A stretch of 64,000 bases of DNA, from NCBI RefSeq assembly GCF_020697055.1, contig NZ_JAJFBP010000004.1, positions 1-64,000 of the forward strand. The letters are read 5' to 3'. Source of the stretch: Panacagrimonas sp. Its GTDB lineage: Bacteria; Pseudomonadota; Gammaproteobacteria; Nevskiales; Nevskiaceae. Made by a program: the position numbers and the translations under genes. Within the stretch, counting starts at the first letter, position 1. Every line of letters starts with the position of its first letter. The notes beneath the pieces were generated by a model that searched no databases, was not told where the DNA came from, and worked only from the letters and a program-made list of their open reading frames with translations. Shown here one piece after another: positions 51,128 to 60,470 of this stretch.

Positions 51128-52212
51128 CCCTGGCCGCGCGCAAGTTCGTCGTGATGGCCGGCGGCACCGGCGGACACGTGTTCCCCGCACTGGCGGTCGC
51201 GCACGAGTTGCGTCGTCGCGGCCACGAAGTGGTGTGGATGGGCGCGCCGGATTCGTTCGAGGCGCGCACGGTGCCGGCACAGGGCTATCCGATCGAATTC
51301 GTGCAGGTCGCCGGCCTGCGCGGCAAGGGCGCGATGACGCTGCTCGGCGCGCCGTTGCGCCTGCTGCGCGCGGTGATGCAGGCCTGGAAGATTCTCAAGC
51401 ACCAGCAGCCGCACGCCGTGCTGGGCATGGGCGGATTTGCGTCCGGGCCCGGCGGACTCGCCGCCTGGCTGCGCCGCATCCCGCTGGTGATCCACGAGCA
51501 GAACGCGGCGCCGGGCCTGACCAATCGACTGCTCGCACGCGTGGCGCGCACGGTGCTCGAAGCCTTCCCGAACACGTTTGCGCGCGCCGAGACGGTGGGC
51601 AATCCGGTTCGCGACGGGTTCAGCGAGCTCGATGCGCCCGCGCAGCGGATCGGGGATCGCGAGGGCCGCGCGCGCGTGCTGGTGCTCGGCGGCAGCCAGG
51701 GCGCGCGCGCGTTGAACGAGCGCATGCCGCTGGCGCTGGCGCTGCTCGCACCGGATCGCCGTCCGGACGTACGTCATCAGGCCGGACGCACGCTGGAACT
51801 GGCGCAGCGCGCCTACGCCGCCGCGGGCATCGAGGCGCGGATCGACCAGTTCATCCACGACATGCCCGCGGCCTACGCCGATGCCGACCTGGTGGTGTGC
51901 CGCGCCGGCGCATCGACGATCGCCGAGCTGTCGGCCGCCGGCTGCGCCGCGCTGCTCGTGCCGTTCCCGTTCGCGGTGGACGATCACCAGACGCGCAATG
52001 GCGAGCACCTCGTCCGGGTCGGCGCCGCGCGTCTGGTCCAGGAGTCCGATCTGACGCCCGAGCGCCTGGCTTCGGAACTGCAGGACCTGCTGTCGGACCG
52101 CGCGCGACTGATCGCGATGGCGCAGGCCGCGCGCGCCGCGGCGTGGACGCACGCGACCGGCGCGATCGCCGACGCCTGCCTCGCCGCCGCCGGCGTGGAG
52201 GTGGCGACATGA
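51124..52212 (+). CDS. murG: Lipid II synthase MurG
   Basis: Membrane-associated GT-B glycosyltransferase that transfers GlcNAc to lipid I. 362 residues from GTG 51124. G-loop 1 [20 protein letters not shown]-loop 2 [13 protein letters not shown], acceptor motif [16 protein letters not shown]-loop 3 [13 protein letters not shown] and the donor-binding [16 protein letters not shown] with [13 protein letters not shown] are all present. Start and stop overlap ftsW and murC by four bases each. Confidence 0.97.
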   Translation: MTLAARKFVVMAGGTGGHVFPALAVAHELRRRGHEVVWMGAPDSFEARTVPAQGYPIEFVQVAGLRGKGAMTLLGAPLRLLRAVMQAWKILKHQQPHAVLGMGGFASGPGGLAAWLRRIPLVIHEQNAAPGLTNRLLARVARTVLEAFPNTFARAETVGNPVRDGFSELDAPAQRIGDREGRARVLVLGGSQGARALNERMPLALALLAPDRRPDVRHQAGRTLELAQRAYAAAGIEARIDQFIHDMPAAYADADLVVCRAGASTIAELSAAGCAALLVPFPFAVDDHQTRNGEHLVRVGAARLVQESDLTPERLASELQDLLSDRARLIAMAQAARAAAWTHATGAIADACLAAAGVEVAT

Positions 52213-53636
52213 AGACGCCGAACAATCCGGCCGTCCCGGCGATGCGCCGCGTGCGCCGCATCCACATGCTCGGCATCGGCGGCAGCGGCATGGCCGGCAT
52301 CGCCGAAGTGCTGCTCAACCTGGGCTACGAGGTTTCGGGTACCGACCTGAAGGAGAGCGCCGCGACGCGCCGCCTGGCCTCGCTCGGCGCCAGGATCTTC
52401 GTCGGCCATGCGCAGGGCAACGCCGAAGGCGCGGACGTGCTGGTCGTCTCCACCGCGGTGAAGGCCGGCAATCCCGAGCTCCAATACGCCACCGCCCAGC
52501 GCATCCCGATCGTGCGCCGCGCCGAGATGCTGGCCGAGCTGATGCGCTTTCGCTACGGAATCGCCATCGCGGGCACGCACGGCAAGACCACCACGACCAG
52601 CCTCGTCGCCGCGGTGCTGGCCGAAGGCGGACTCGATCCGACGTTCGTCGTCGGCGGCAAGGTCAAGAGCGCGGACACCAACGCGAAACTGGGCGGAGGC
52701 CAATACCTGGTGGCCGAGGCCGACGAGAGCGACGCCTCGTTCCTGCATCTCACCCCGATGATCGCGGCGGTCACCAACATCGATGCCGATCATCTCGAGG
52801 CCTACGGCGGCGATTTCGAGCGGCTCAAGCACACGTTCATCGAATTCCTGCAGCGCCTGCCGTTCTACGGCCTGGCCGTGATGTGCACCGACGACGCGGT
52901 GGTGCGCGAGGTGCTGCCGAAGATCGGCCGGCCGTCGCTGACCTACGGTCTCGAAGGCGACCCCGACGTGCGCGCCGAGAATGTCATCGCGAGCAGGCAG
53001 GGCCACGACTTCGACGTGGTCTGGCGCGACGGCACGCGCGAGTCGCTGCATCTGAACCTGCCGGGCCTGCACAACGTGCAGAACGTGCTCGCCGCAGTGG
53101 CGATCGCACGCGAACTCGGCGTGAGCCTGCCGGCGATCCGCAAGGCGCTTCTCGAATTCCAGGGCATCGGCCGGCGCTGCGAACCGCACGGCTGGATCGG
53201 CGACGCGGGCGGCGCGCGCGCATGGCTGGTCGACGACTATGGACACCATCCGCGCGAACTCGCCGCCACGTTCCAGGCGATGCGTGCGGCGCATCCCGAC
53301 AAGCGCCTGCTGGTCGCCTTCCAGCCGCACCGTTACACGCGCACGCGCGACCTGTTCGACGACTTCGTCGACGTGCTCTCCACGGTCGATGCGCTGCTGC
53401 TGCTCGAGGTCTATCCCGCCGGTGAGGCGCCGATCGCGGGCGCCGACAGCAAGTCGCTGGCGCGCGGCATCCGGGCGCGCGGCAAGGTCGAACCGGTCTA
53501 CGTGAAGTCCGTGCAGGAGCTGCCCGAAGCGATCGAAGGCGTGCTGCGCGACCAGGACGTGCTGCTCACCATCGGCGCCGGCGACATCGGCAACGGCCCG
53601 GCGATGCTGGTCCAGAAGTTCGGGGTGACGCCGTGA
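52209..53636 (+). CDS. murC: UDP-N-acetylmuramate:L-alanine ligase
   Basis: Adds the first stem-peptide residue. 475 residues from ATG 52209. N-terminal [26 protein letters not shown] loop [43 protein letters not shown], and the C-terminal [16 protein letters not shown] and [13 protein letters not shown] are diagnostic for MurC rather than Mpl. Start and stop overlap murG and murB. Confidence 0.97.
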   Translation: MKTPNNPAVPAMRRVRRIHMLGIGGSGMAGIAEVLLNLGYEVSGTDLKESAATRRLASLGARIFVGHAQGNAEGADVLVVSTAVKAGNPELQYATAQRIPIVRRAEMLAELMRFRYGIAIAGTHGKTTTTSLVAAVLAEGGLDPTFVVGGKVKSADTNAKLGGGQYLVAEADESDASFLHLTPMIAAVTNIDADHLEAYGGDFERLKHTFIEFLQRLPFYGLAVMCTDDAVVREVLPKIGRPSLTYGLEGDPDVRAENVIASRQGHDFDVVWRDGTRESLHLNLPGLHNVQNVLAAVAIARELGVSLPAIRKALLEFQGIGRRCEPHGWIGDAGGARAWLVDDYGHHPRELAATFQAMRAAHPDKRLLVAFQPHRYTRTRDLFDDFVDVLSTVDALLLLEVYPAGEAPIAGADSKSLARGIRARGKVEPVYVKSVQELPEAIEGVLRDQDVLLTIGAGDIGNGPAMLVQKFGVTP

Positions 53637-54637
53637 GCGCGACGAAGAAGACCTCGTCGTCCAAGGGCAAGGGCACCGCGCGCAAGACACGCGGTCGCAA
53701 GCGCGCCGTGCGTCCGGCGTCGTCGCGTGCACCGGTGCCCGTGACGCGCGGACCGCAGGCACCGCGCGGACTGCTGATCGAGAACGAGCCGCTGTCACGC
53801 CACACCAGCTGGCGCGTCGGCGGACCCGCGCGCCGGTATTTCGAGCCCGCCGATCGCGAGGACCTGATCGCGTTCGTGCGCAACCTGCCGCACGGCGAGC
53901 CGCTGCTGTGGCTGGGCCTGGGCAGCAACCTGCTGGTGCGCGACGGCGGCTGGGCCGGCACCGCGATCTCCCTGCACAACGCGCTCGACGGCCTGGTCGA
54001 GGCCGGAGCGCTCGAGCTGTACGCCGAGGCCGGCGTGCACTGCGCGCGCCTGGCCAAGTTCGCGCAGCAGCGCAAGCGCGCGGGGCTGGGATTCATGGCC
54101 GGCATTCCCGGCACCGTGGGCGGCGCGCTGGCGATGAACGCCGGGGCCTGGGGCGACGAGACCTGGCCGCATGTGGCCGCGGTCGAGGTGCTCTATGTCG
54201 ACGGGCGCACCGCGTGGCTCGATGCGGCGGAGGTGCGCTACGCGTATCGCCACATCGAATTGCCACCGGGTGTCGCGGGTTTTCTCGGCGCGCGTTTCAG
54301 CACCACGCCCGACGTCGACGGCGAGCACGAGCGCCAGACGCGCGAGTCGCTGGCCAAGCGCAAGCAGACGCAGCCGGTTGGACGTCCCAGCGCCGGCAGC
54401 ACGTTCCGCAACCCACCGAACGATTTCGCCGCGCGCCTGATCGAGAGCTGCGGGCTCAAGGGACGCCGCGTCGGCGGCGCCGAGGTCTCCACGATGCATG
54501 CGAATTTCATCATCACCAGCGAAGGCGCCACTGCCGCCGACGTCGAATCGCTGATCGAGCAGGTGCGCACGATCGTGCGCGAGCAGACCGGGGTGGATCT
54601 GATTCCCGAGGTGCGCGTCGTGGGGGAAAAGTCATGA
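53633..54637 (+). CDS. murB: UDP-N-acetylenolpyruvoylglucosamine reductase MurB with basic N-terminal tail
   Basis: FAD/NADPH enzyme that reduces UDP-GlcNAc-enolpyruvate to UDP-MurNAc. 334 residues from GTG 53633. The type II MurB core starts about residue 47 ([24 protein letters not shown]). The FAD-site motifs are [19 protein letters not shown] and [19 protein letters not shown], and the catalytic region is [19 protein letters not shown]. The first ~45 residues form an unusual Lys/Arg/Ser/Thr-rich tail with about 13 basic residues and no acidic one. The start overlaps the murC stop, which argues that the tail is really translated. Confidence 0.95.
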   Translation: MSATKKTSSSKGKGTARKTRGRKRAVRPASSRAPVPVTRGPQAPRGLLIENEPLSRHTSWRVGGPARRYFEPADREDLIAFVRNLPHGEPLLWLGLGSNLLVRDGGWAGTAISLHNALDGLVEAGALELYAEAGVHCARLAKFAQQRKRAGLGFMAGIPGTVGGALAMNAGAWGDETWPHVAAVEVLYVDGRTAWLDAAEVRYAYRHIELPPGVAGFLGARFSTTPDVDGEHERQTRESLAKRKQTQPVGRPSAGSTFRNPPNDFAARLIESCGLKGRRVGGAEVSTMHANFIITSEGATAADVESLIEQVRTIVREQTGVDLIPEVRVVGEKS

Positions 54638-55587
54638 CCCGCCGGCGCGTCAGCGATCCGAAGGCCTTCGGCAAGGTCGCGGTGCTGCTCGGCGGCTGGT
54701 CGGCCGAACGCGAGGTTTCGCTGTGGAGCGGGCAGGCGGTGCACGCGGCGCTGCTGTCGCGCGGCGTCGATGCGTACGCGGTGGATGCGCAGCGCGACAC
54801 GCTGTTCGGACTTCGCGACGAAGGCTTCGATCGGGCGTTCAACATCATCCACGGCACCGGGGGCGAGGACGGAACCTTGCAGGCGGTGCTGGAGCTGATC
54901 GGCCTGCCGTACACGGGCAGCCGCGTGCTGGCCTCGGCGCTGGCGATGGACAAGCTGCGTTCCAAGCGCATGTGGAAGGCCGAAGGCCTGCCCACGCCGG
55001 ACTATTTTCTGATCCGCACGATCGACGACCTGCGCCAGGCGGCCTCTGCGCTCGGCTATCCGTTCATCGTCAAGCCGTCCGAAGAGGGATCGAGCGTCGG
55101 CATCACCAAGGTCAAGGCAGCCGGCGAGCTCGACGCCGCGCTGGCGCTGGCCCGCGGAACAACGGATCGCGTCGTGATGGCCGAGCGCTTCATCGACAGC
55201 GGCGCGAAAAAAGCCGAATACACCTGCGCGATCCTCGATGGAGAGGCGCTGCCGACGATCCGCATCGAGCCGGACGGCGAGTTCTACGACTACCACGCCA
55301 AGTACATCTCCAACGAGACGCGCTACACCTGCCCGAGCGGCCTGCCCGACGCGCTCGAGGCGCAGGCAAGAGAGATGTGCGCACAGGCGTTCGACCTGCT
55401 CGGCGCGCGCGGCTGGGGCCGCGTCGACTTCCTGCTCGATACGCAGCAGCGCATGTGGCTGCTCGAGGCCAACCTCGTCCCGGGCATGACCTCGCATTCG
55501 CTGGTGCCGATGGCCGCGCGTGCCAAGGGCATGGGTTTCGAGGACCTGTGCTGGGCGATTCTCGAAACGACGTTGGAGGGCGCATGA
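54634..55587 (+). CDS. ddl: D-alanine:D-alanine ligase
   Basis: ATP-grasp enzyme making the D-Ala-D-Ala dipeptide used by MurF. 317 residues from ATG 54634. Motifs: VAVLLGGWSAEREVSLWSG, HGTGGEDGTLQAVLELIGLPYTGS (split over residues ~70-95), FIVKPSEEGSSVGITKV, WGRVDFLL and EANLVPGMTSHSLVP. DdlB type by dcw position. Overlaps murB and ftsQ by four bases each. Confidence 0.97.
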   Translation: MTRRRVSDPKAFGKVAVLLGGWSAEREVSLWSGQAVHAALLSRGVDAYAVDAQRDTLFGLRDEGFDRAFNIIHGTGGEDGTLQAVLELIGLPYTGSRVLASALAMDKLRSKRMWKAEGLPTPDYFLIRTIDDLRQAASALGYPFIVKPSEEGSSVGITKVKAAGELDAALALARGTTDRVVMAERFIDSGAKKAEYTCAILDGEALPTIRIEPDGEFYDYHAKYISNETRYTCPSGLPDALEAQAREMCAQAFDLLGARGWGRVDFLLDTQQRMWLLEANLVPGMTSHSLVPMAARAKGMGFEDLCWAILETTLEGA

Positions 55588-56345
55588 ACCTGAACGTCGA
55601 CGTCGCCGATCTGATTCCTGCGATCCCCGACTGGCTGCTGCGGCCCCGTCTGCCCGACGGCACGCTGCCGACGGTGGCGATCGTGCTGGTGCTGATCGGC
55701 CTGATCGCGCTGATTCCCGAGGACGCGCCGCTGACGCAGCTCGAGGTGCGCGGCGAGTTCACGCATCTGTCGGTCGAGGACGTGCGCGCGGCCGCCGCCC
55801 CGTTCCTGTCGACCAGCTTCTTCGCGGCCGACGTCAACGCGATGCGCGACGCCGTCGCCGGCCTGCCGTGGGTCGCCCGCGTGCGCGCCGAGCGTCGCTG
55901 GCCCGGCGCGATCGCGGTCCGCATCGAGGAGCGCGTGCCGTTCGCGCGCTGGAACCAGGGCGCCCTGCTCGACGTCGAGTCGCACGCCTTCGCGCCGCGC
56001 GCCGGCGAGGCGCCCACCGGACTGCCGCGACTGGGCGGCAGCCCGGGTCACGAACTGGAAGTGGCACAGGCGTGGCGGCGCATCGCGCCCGCGCTCGATG
56101 GCTCGCCGCTGCAGCTGCTGGGCCTGCGGCTCGACGCGCGGGGTGAATGGAGCGCCGAGACCGCCAGCGGCATCGAGCTTCGCTTCGGCCAGAACGCGCC
56201 GGACGAACGACTGCCGATGCTGACCGGCGCGGTGCAGAAAACCATCAATGGCGGTTGGGATCGGGTGCGGATCATCGATCTTCGATACACGAACGGGTTC
56301 GCCGTCGGCTGGCGCGAGGCCGAAGGCAGCGGAGAAGGCAAATGA
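55584..56345 (+). CDS. ftsQ: Cell division protein FtsQ
   Basis: Bitopic divisome protein that binds FtsL and FtsB. 253 residues from ATG 55584. A cytoplasmic N-terminus precedes a membrane helix (LPTVAIVLVLIGLIALI), then a POTRA domain beginning PLTQLEVRGEFTHLSVEDVRAA, and the beta domain with WVARVRAERRWPGAIAVRIEE (RRxWP-type motif). Start and stop overlap ddl and ftsA. Confidence 0.95.
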   Translation: MNLNVDVADLIPAIPDWLLRPRLPDGTLPTVAIVLVLIGLIALIPEDAPLTQLEVRGEFTHLSVEDVRAAAAPFLSTSFFAADVNAMRDAVAGLPWVARVRAERRWPGAIAVRIEERVPFARWNQGALLDVESHAFAPRAGEAPTGLPRLGGSPGHELEVAQAWRRIAPALDGSPLQLLGLRLDARGEWSAETASGIELRFGQNAPDERLPMLTGAVQKTINGGWDRVRIIDLRYTNGFAVGWREAEGSGEGK

Positions 56346-57574
56346 GCAAGCGGGAAGCGCGCAATCTGTTGATGGGCCTGGACGTGGGTACGTCCAAGGT
56401 GGTGTGTGTGATCGGCGAGGTGATGCCGGGCGGGCAGATCGAGGTGATCGGCCTGGGAGTGCAGCCGTCGCGCGGACTCAAACGCGGCGTGGTGATCAAC
56501 ATCGACGCGACCGTCCAGTCGATCCGCCGCGCGGTCGAAGAGGCCGAGATGATGGCCAACGCGCGCGTGCAGAGCGCCTACGTCGGCCTTTCCGGCGCGC
56601 ATATCAAGAGTCACAACTCGGTGGGCGTCGTGCCGGTGAGTTCGCGCGAGGTCAGCCATCGCGACGTGGAGAAGGTGATCGAGGCCGGTCGCGCGATCGC
56701 GATCCCGGCCGACCAGAAGGTCATCCACGTGCTGCCGCAGGAGTTCGTGGTCGACAACCAGGAAGGGATCCTCAAGCCCGAGGGCATGTTCGGCGTGCGC
56801 CTCGAGGCCAAGGTCCACATCGTCACCGGCTCGATGTCGGCGGCGCAGAACCTGCAGAAGTGCGTCGAGTCCTGCGGCATCCACGTCGACAAGCTGTGCC
56901 TGCAGCACATCGCCTCCAGCAGCGCCGTGCTGCTGCCCGACGAAAAAGACCTGGGCATCTGCATGGTCGACATCGGCGGCGGCACGTCCGACATCGCCGT
57001 GTTCAAGGGCGGCTCGGTACGTCACACCGCGGTGCTGCCGATCGCCGGCGAGCAGGTCACCAACGACATCTCCGTGGCATTTCGCACGCCGACGCAGGCG
57101 GCCGAGGAGATCAAGATCAAGTTCGGCTGCGCGCTGCCGCAGCTGGTGCAGCAGGACGAGGAGATCCAGGTGCCCAGCGTGGGCGAGGGGCCGCCGCGCC
57201 GCCTGTCGCGCCTGACGCTGTCGGAAGTGATCCGTCCGCGCTACGAGGAACTCTTCCGGTTCGTTCGCAAGGAACTGCATCGCGCCGACTGGTACGACGC
57301 CATCGCCGGCGGCGTGGTGCTCACCGGAGCCGCTTCGCTGATGCCGGGCGTGGCCGAGCTTGCCGAGGAAGTGTTCGAACTGCCAACGCGCCTGGGTCCG
57401 CCGCACGAAGTCACCGGCGTTCGTGAAGTCGCGCGCAGCCCTGCGTATGCGACCGCGGTGGGCCTGCTGATCTACGCGCGTTCGCAGAACAACGTGCGCG
57501 TGCCGGTGAGCGAAGCACGCAGCGTGAGCTATTGGGTGGAACGTCTCAGCAGCTGGTTCAAGGGAAATTTTTGA
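56342..57574 (+). CDS. ftsA: Cell division protein FtsA
   Basis: Actin-like ATPase tethering FtsZ to the membrane. 410 residues from ATG 56342. Phosphate-1 motif LLMGLDVGTSKVVCVIGEV, phosphate-2 MVDIGGGTSDIAVFKGG, adenosine site region GGVVLTGAASLMPGV. The C-terminal amphipathic membrane-targeting helix is visible as SYWVERLSSWFKGNF. Last gene of the uninterrupted coupled series; a 190-base leader separates it from ftsZ. Confidence 0.97.
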   Translation: MSKREARNLLMGLDVGTSKVVCVIGEVMPGGQIEVIGLGVQPSRGLKRGVVINIDATVQSIRRAVEEAEMMANARVQSAYVGLSGAHIKSHNSVGVVPVSSREVSHRDVEKVIEAGRAIAIPADQKVIHVLPQEFVVDNQEGILKPEGMFGVRLEAKVHIVTGSMSAAQNLQKCVESCGIHVDKLCLQHIASSSAVLLPDEKDLGICMVDIGGGTSDIAVFKGGSVRHTAVLPIAGEQVTNDISVAFRTPTQAAEEIKIKFGCALPQLVQQDEEIQVPSVGEGPPRRLSRLTLSEVIRPRYEELFRFVRKELHRADWYDAIAGGVVLTGAASLMPGVAELAEEVFELPTRLGPPHEVTGVREVARSPAYATAVGLLIYARSQNNVRVPVSEARSVSYWVERLSSWFKGNF

Positions 57575-57645
57575 ATCGTGAATAAGCGCGATCTCGAACT
57601 TGGAGCGCGGCAAAAACTTTCGTCAAAATTATTGTGTGAGATCTG

Positions 57646-57673
57646 TTGCAATTAATTTGTCAAGTAGTACACT
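57646..57673 (+). promoter_or_regulatory. Promoter candidate in the ftsZ leader
   Basis: TTGCAA (57646-57651) and TACACT (57668-57673) are separated by 16 bases in the strikingly AT-rich stretch between ftsA and ftsZ, giving ftsZ a likely private promoter. Confidence 0.5.
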
Positions 57674-57703
57674 TCGGAACACTTGAACTTCACCGCCAAA
57701 TTC

Positions 57704-57721
57704 GATTTGTTCTCACAAATC
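57704..57721. promoter_or_regulatory. Perfect inverted repeat in the ftsZ leader
   Basis: GATTTGT and ACAAATC flank a 4-base loop, about 45 bases before the ftsZ start. It lies downstream of the candidate -10, so it would be a hairpin in the mRNA or an operator; no T run follows. Confidence 0.45.
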
Positions 57722-57764
57722 GGGCGAGCGGCAGCAACGGCAAAAGCGAACGGGCGGAGGTGAC

Positions 57765-58985
57765 ATGAATACGCGAACGAACGAGCTGTACGAGATCGTC
57801 GATGGGCAGCCGATGGATGCCGTCATCCGCGTCATCGGCGTGGGCGGAGGCGGCTGCAATTCCGTCAACGAAATGGTGACGGCGCAGATCGAGGGCGTGG
57901 AGCTGATCGCGGCCAATACCGATCGCAAACACCTGGAGCGCTGCAAGACCACCAACATCCTGCAGCTGGGTCCGCGCTCCTCGCGCGGCCTGGGTGCGGG
58001 CAGCGACCCGACCAAGGGCAAGGAAGCGGCAAACGAATCGAAGGACCTGATCCGCGAGATGATCGAGGGCACCGACCTTCTCTTCATCTGCGCGGGCATG
58101 GGCGGAGGCACCGGTACCGGTGCCGCGCCGGTGATCGCCGAGATCGCAAAGGAAATGGGCGTCCTGACCGTCGCGGTCGTGACCAAGCCCTACGCCTTCG
58201 AGCCGCCCAAGCGCCGCGCGGTGGCCGAGCGCGGCCTGCAGGAGCTGCGTAACCTGGTCGATTCGCTGATCGTGATCCCGAACGAGAAGCTGCAGCTGGT
58301 GCTGCCCGAGGACATGACCGTCGTCGAATGCCACAAGAAGGCGGACGAGGTCCTCAAGAACGCGGTGCAGGGCATCAGCGGCATCATCACCAGCCCGGGC
58401 GAGATCAGCGTCGACTTCGCCGACGTGCGCACCGTGATGTCGAACCGCGGCATGGCGATGATGGGTATCGGCATGGGCAACGGCGAGAACCGTGCGATCG
58501 CGGCGGTCGAGGCGGCGCTGGCCTGCCCGCTGATCGACGACATCGAACTGCACGACGCCAAGGGCATCCTGGTGACGCTCGCCCACAACGGATCGCTCCG
58601 GAAGAAGGAGCTGACGCTGGTGATGGAACGCGTCAACCAGATCGGCAACGCCGACGTCGACATGAAGTTCGGCATCACCATCGACGAATCGTTGGGCGAG
58701 GATCTGCGCGTCACCGTGGTCGCCACGGGACTGGGCTCCAAGCACATGGGCAGCGTCGAGAAGCCGGTGCCGCAGCAGCAGCAGAAGGTGGTCTCGATCA
58801 CCGCGCCGCGTCCGCAGGAACCGTCGATGGGACAGCTGCTGCAGCCGCAGAAGCCGGTCAACTACGACGTGCCCGCATACGAGCGGCAGAAGAAGGCCGC
58901 CAGCGGCGGCGCGCCGGCATGGCTCAGCTCGCTGGATGAAAGCGTGCTGAACATTCCGACGTTCCTTCGCCAGCAGGCGGACTGA
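57765..58985 (+). CDS. ftsZ: Cell division protein FtsZ
   Basis: Tubulin-like GTPase forming the Z ring. 406 residues from ATG 57765, preceded by the strong ribosome site GGAGGTGA. GTP motifs: GVGGGGCNSVNEMV and the tubulin signature GMGGGTGTGAAPVIA; T7 synergy loop ISVDFADVRTVM. After a variable linker with QQQQ and Pro-rich stretches, the C-terminal peptide DESVLNIPTFLRQQAD is the binding site for FtsA, ZipA and others. Confidence 0.98.
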   Translation: MNTRTNELYEIVDGQPMDAVIRVIGVGGGGCNSVNEMVTAQIEGVELIAANTDRKHLERCKTTNILQLGPRSSRGLGAGSDPTKGKEAANESKDLIREMIEGTDLLFICAGMGGGTGTGAAPVIAEIAKEMGVLTVAVVTKPYAFEPPKRRAVAERGLQELRNLVDSLIVIPNEKLQLVLPEDMTVVECHKKADEVLKNAVQGISGIITSPGEISVDFADVRTVMSNRGMAMMGIGMGNGENRAIAAVEAALACPLIDDIELHDAKGILVTLAHNGSLRKKELTLVMERVNQIGNADVDMKFGITIDESLGEDLRVTVVATGLGSKHMGSVEKPVPQQQQKVVSITAPRPQEPSMGQLLQPQKPVNYDVPAYERQKKAASGGAPAWLSSLDESVLNIPTFLRQQAD

Positions 58986-58992
58986 AGACGCG

Positions 58993-59062
58993 GGCGTTAG
59001 GCGTTAGGACGCTTGCTGCGCAAGCTTCAGGCGTTAGGGTTTTCGACCTAGCGCCTAACGCC
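58993..59062. repeat. Inverted and direct GGCGTTAGG repeats between ftsZ and lpxC
   Basis: Three direct copies of GGCGTTAGG begin at 58993, 59000 and 59030. The inverted forms CCTAGCGCC (59047-59055) and CCTAACGCC (59054-59062) follow. The outer pair (58993-59008 with 59047-59062) can form a 16-bp stem with one G:T-type mismatch; an inner GCTTG/CAAGC hairpin sits at 59011-59025. There is no terminal T run. It looks like an extragenic palindrome (REP-like) and may slow or end transcription leaving ftsZ. Confidence 0.7.
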
Positions 59063-59081
59063 TACCGGCCAACCCCGCTGT

Positions 59082-59087
59082 TAGACT
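59082..59087 (+). promoter_or_regulatory. Possible -10 element directly ahead of lpxC
   Basis: TAGACT ends eight bases before the lpxC ATG, the distance expected between a -10 and a start site, and there is no Shine-Dalgarno. This would give a leaderless transcript. No -35 is evident. Confidence 0.35.
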
Positions 59088-59094
59088 CCGTGGC

Positions 59095-60012
59095 ATGGTC
59101 AGACAGCGCACCCTCACGCAAGCGGTACGGGCAGCCGGCATCGGCCTGCATTCGGGCAGTCGCGTGTTCATGTCGCTGCTGCCGGCCGGTCCTGATACCG
59201 GCATCATTTTTCGTCGCGTCGACATGGCGCCGCCGGTGGAGATCCCGGCCAGCGCTGAACTCGTTCGCGAGACGATGCTGTCGAGCAACCTGGTCAAGGA
59301 CAACGTCAAGGTGGGCACCGTCGAGCACCTGATGTCGGCGCTCGCGGGCCTGGGCATCGACAACTGCGTGGTCGAACTGTCGGCGGCCGAGACGCCGATC
59401 ATGGACGGCAGCTCCAGCCCGTTCGTGTTCCTGATCCAGTCCGCCGGCATCCACGAGCAGGACGCGCCTAAGAAGTTCGTGCGCATCAAGCAGCCGGTGC
59501 AGGTGCAGGACGGCGACAAGTTCGCGCGTTTCGAGCCGTTCGACGGTTTCCGTCTCAGCTTCAGCGTCGAGTTCAAGCATCCGGTGTTCAAGACCGGGCT
59601 GCAGTCGGCGGTCGTCGACTTCTCCTCGACGTCGTACGTGCAGGAAGTCGCGCGCGCCCGCACGTTCGGCTTCATGCGCGAGCTCGATCAGCTGCGCGCC
59701 AACAATCTGGGTCTGGGCGCCAGCCTCGACAACGTCGTGGCGCTCGACGAGTTCCGCATCGTGAACACCGACGGACTGCGCTACGAGGACGAGCTCGTGC
59801 GGCACAAGATCCTCGATGCGATCGGCGATCTGTACCTGATCGGTCACAGCATCATCGGCGCCTACACGGCGCACAAATCGGGTCACGCGCTCAACAACAA
59901 GCTGCTGCGCGCGCTGCTCGCCGATCCCCAGGCGTACGAACTGGTGACGTTCGAGGACGAACGACGACCGGCTCCGATCGCCTACGTTCGCGGTGCGCTG
60001 GCCGGGGCCTGA
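59095..60012 (+). CDS. lpxC: UDP-3-O-acyl-N-acetylglucosamine deacetylase LpxC
   Basis: Zinc enzyme for the committed step of lipid A synthesis. 305 residues. N-terminal [19 protein letters not shown]; zinc ligands are His in [18 protein letters not shown], and His and Asp in [17 protein letters not shown]; the catalytic His is in [13 protein letters not shown]. The hydrophobic-passage region [15 protein letters not shown] is conserved. It lacks a ribosome-binding site, see the -10-like element just upstream. Follows ftsZ as in most gammaproteobacteria. Confidence 0.97.
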   Translation: MVRQRTLTQAVRAAGIGLHSGSRVFMSLLPAGPDTGIIFRRVDMAPPVEIPASAELVRETMLSSNLVKDNVKVGTVEHLMSALAGLGIDNCVVELSAAETPIMDGSSSPFVFLIQSAGIHEQDAPKKFVRIKQPVQVQDGDKFARFEPFDGFRLSFSVEFKHPVFKTGLQSAVVDFSSTSYVQEVARARTFGFMRELDQLRANNLGLGASLDNVVALDEFRIVNTDGLRYEDELVRHKILDAIGDLYLIGHSIIGAYTAHKSGHALNNKLLRALLADPQAYELVTFEDERRPAPIAYVRGALAGA

Positions 60013-60105
60013 TCCGTACGCTCGGGGCGCGGCGGCCTCGCGTCTGGGCCGCAGGGGACTGCCGCCAGAGTCAGTCGACGGGTTGCCTCGACTTTTCCGG
60101 CCCGC

Positions 60106-60462
60106 TTAGACTCGGCGCCGCGCCGGTCCCGGCCTCACCTTCGTTTCCAGTCGGCCGACATCGAGGCCATGGCGTTCACGGAGGTAGGTCAGCAGGTCCT
60201 CGCGCCGGTATCGCATCGTCGTTGCAGCGGATGCGTTGTCGGAAAACACGACCAGGGTGTCCCCACGCAGGTTGGCGACTCGTATCGCCGACAGCCAGGG
60301 CTCGCTGGACCATTCATGCAGCGCGCGGTCCAGTGCTTCGATGCGCCGGACGCGCTGAAGCAGGGTTTCGACGTCTTCGCCGGCTTGCTGAACCAGGCGG
60401 CTGTGAAGCGGGGCAGGATCCGAAGGGGTCACGTCGATAACCGGAACTGGCGGGAGCGGCAT
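60106..60462 (-). CDS. dciA: DciA-type replicative helicase loader (DUF721)
   Basis: A 118-residue DUF721 protein. The order lpxC-dciA-M23 peptidase-secA is the same as around dciA of Pseudomonas aeruginosa, as I recall it. DciA loads DnaB in bacteria without DnaC. Visible: ALHEWSSEPWLSAIRVANLRGDTLVVFSDNAS, matching the KH-like core with its W-hydrophobic pattern, and LTYLRERHGLDVGRLETKV near the C-terminus. The start ATG 60462 is preceded by GGAAGG; a TTG three codons upstream would overlap the divergent gene's ATG. Converges on lpxC with 93 bases between. Confidence 0.82.
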   Translation of the reverse strand: MPLPPVPVIDVTPSDPAPLHSRLVQQAGEDVETLLQRVRRIEALDRALHEWSSEPWLSAIRVANLRGDTLVVFSDNASAATTMRYRREDLLTYLRERHGLDVGRLETKVRPGPARRRV

Positions 60463-60470
60463 TCCTTCCA

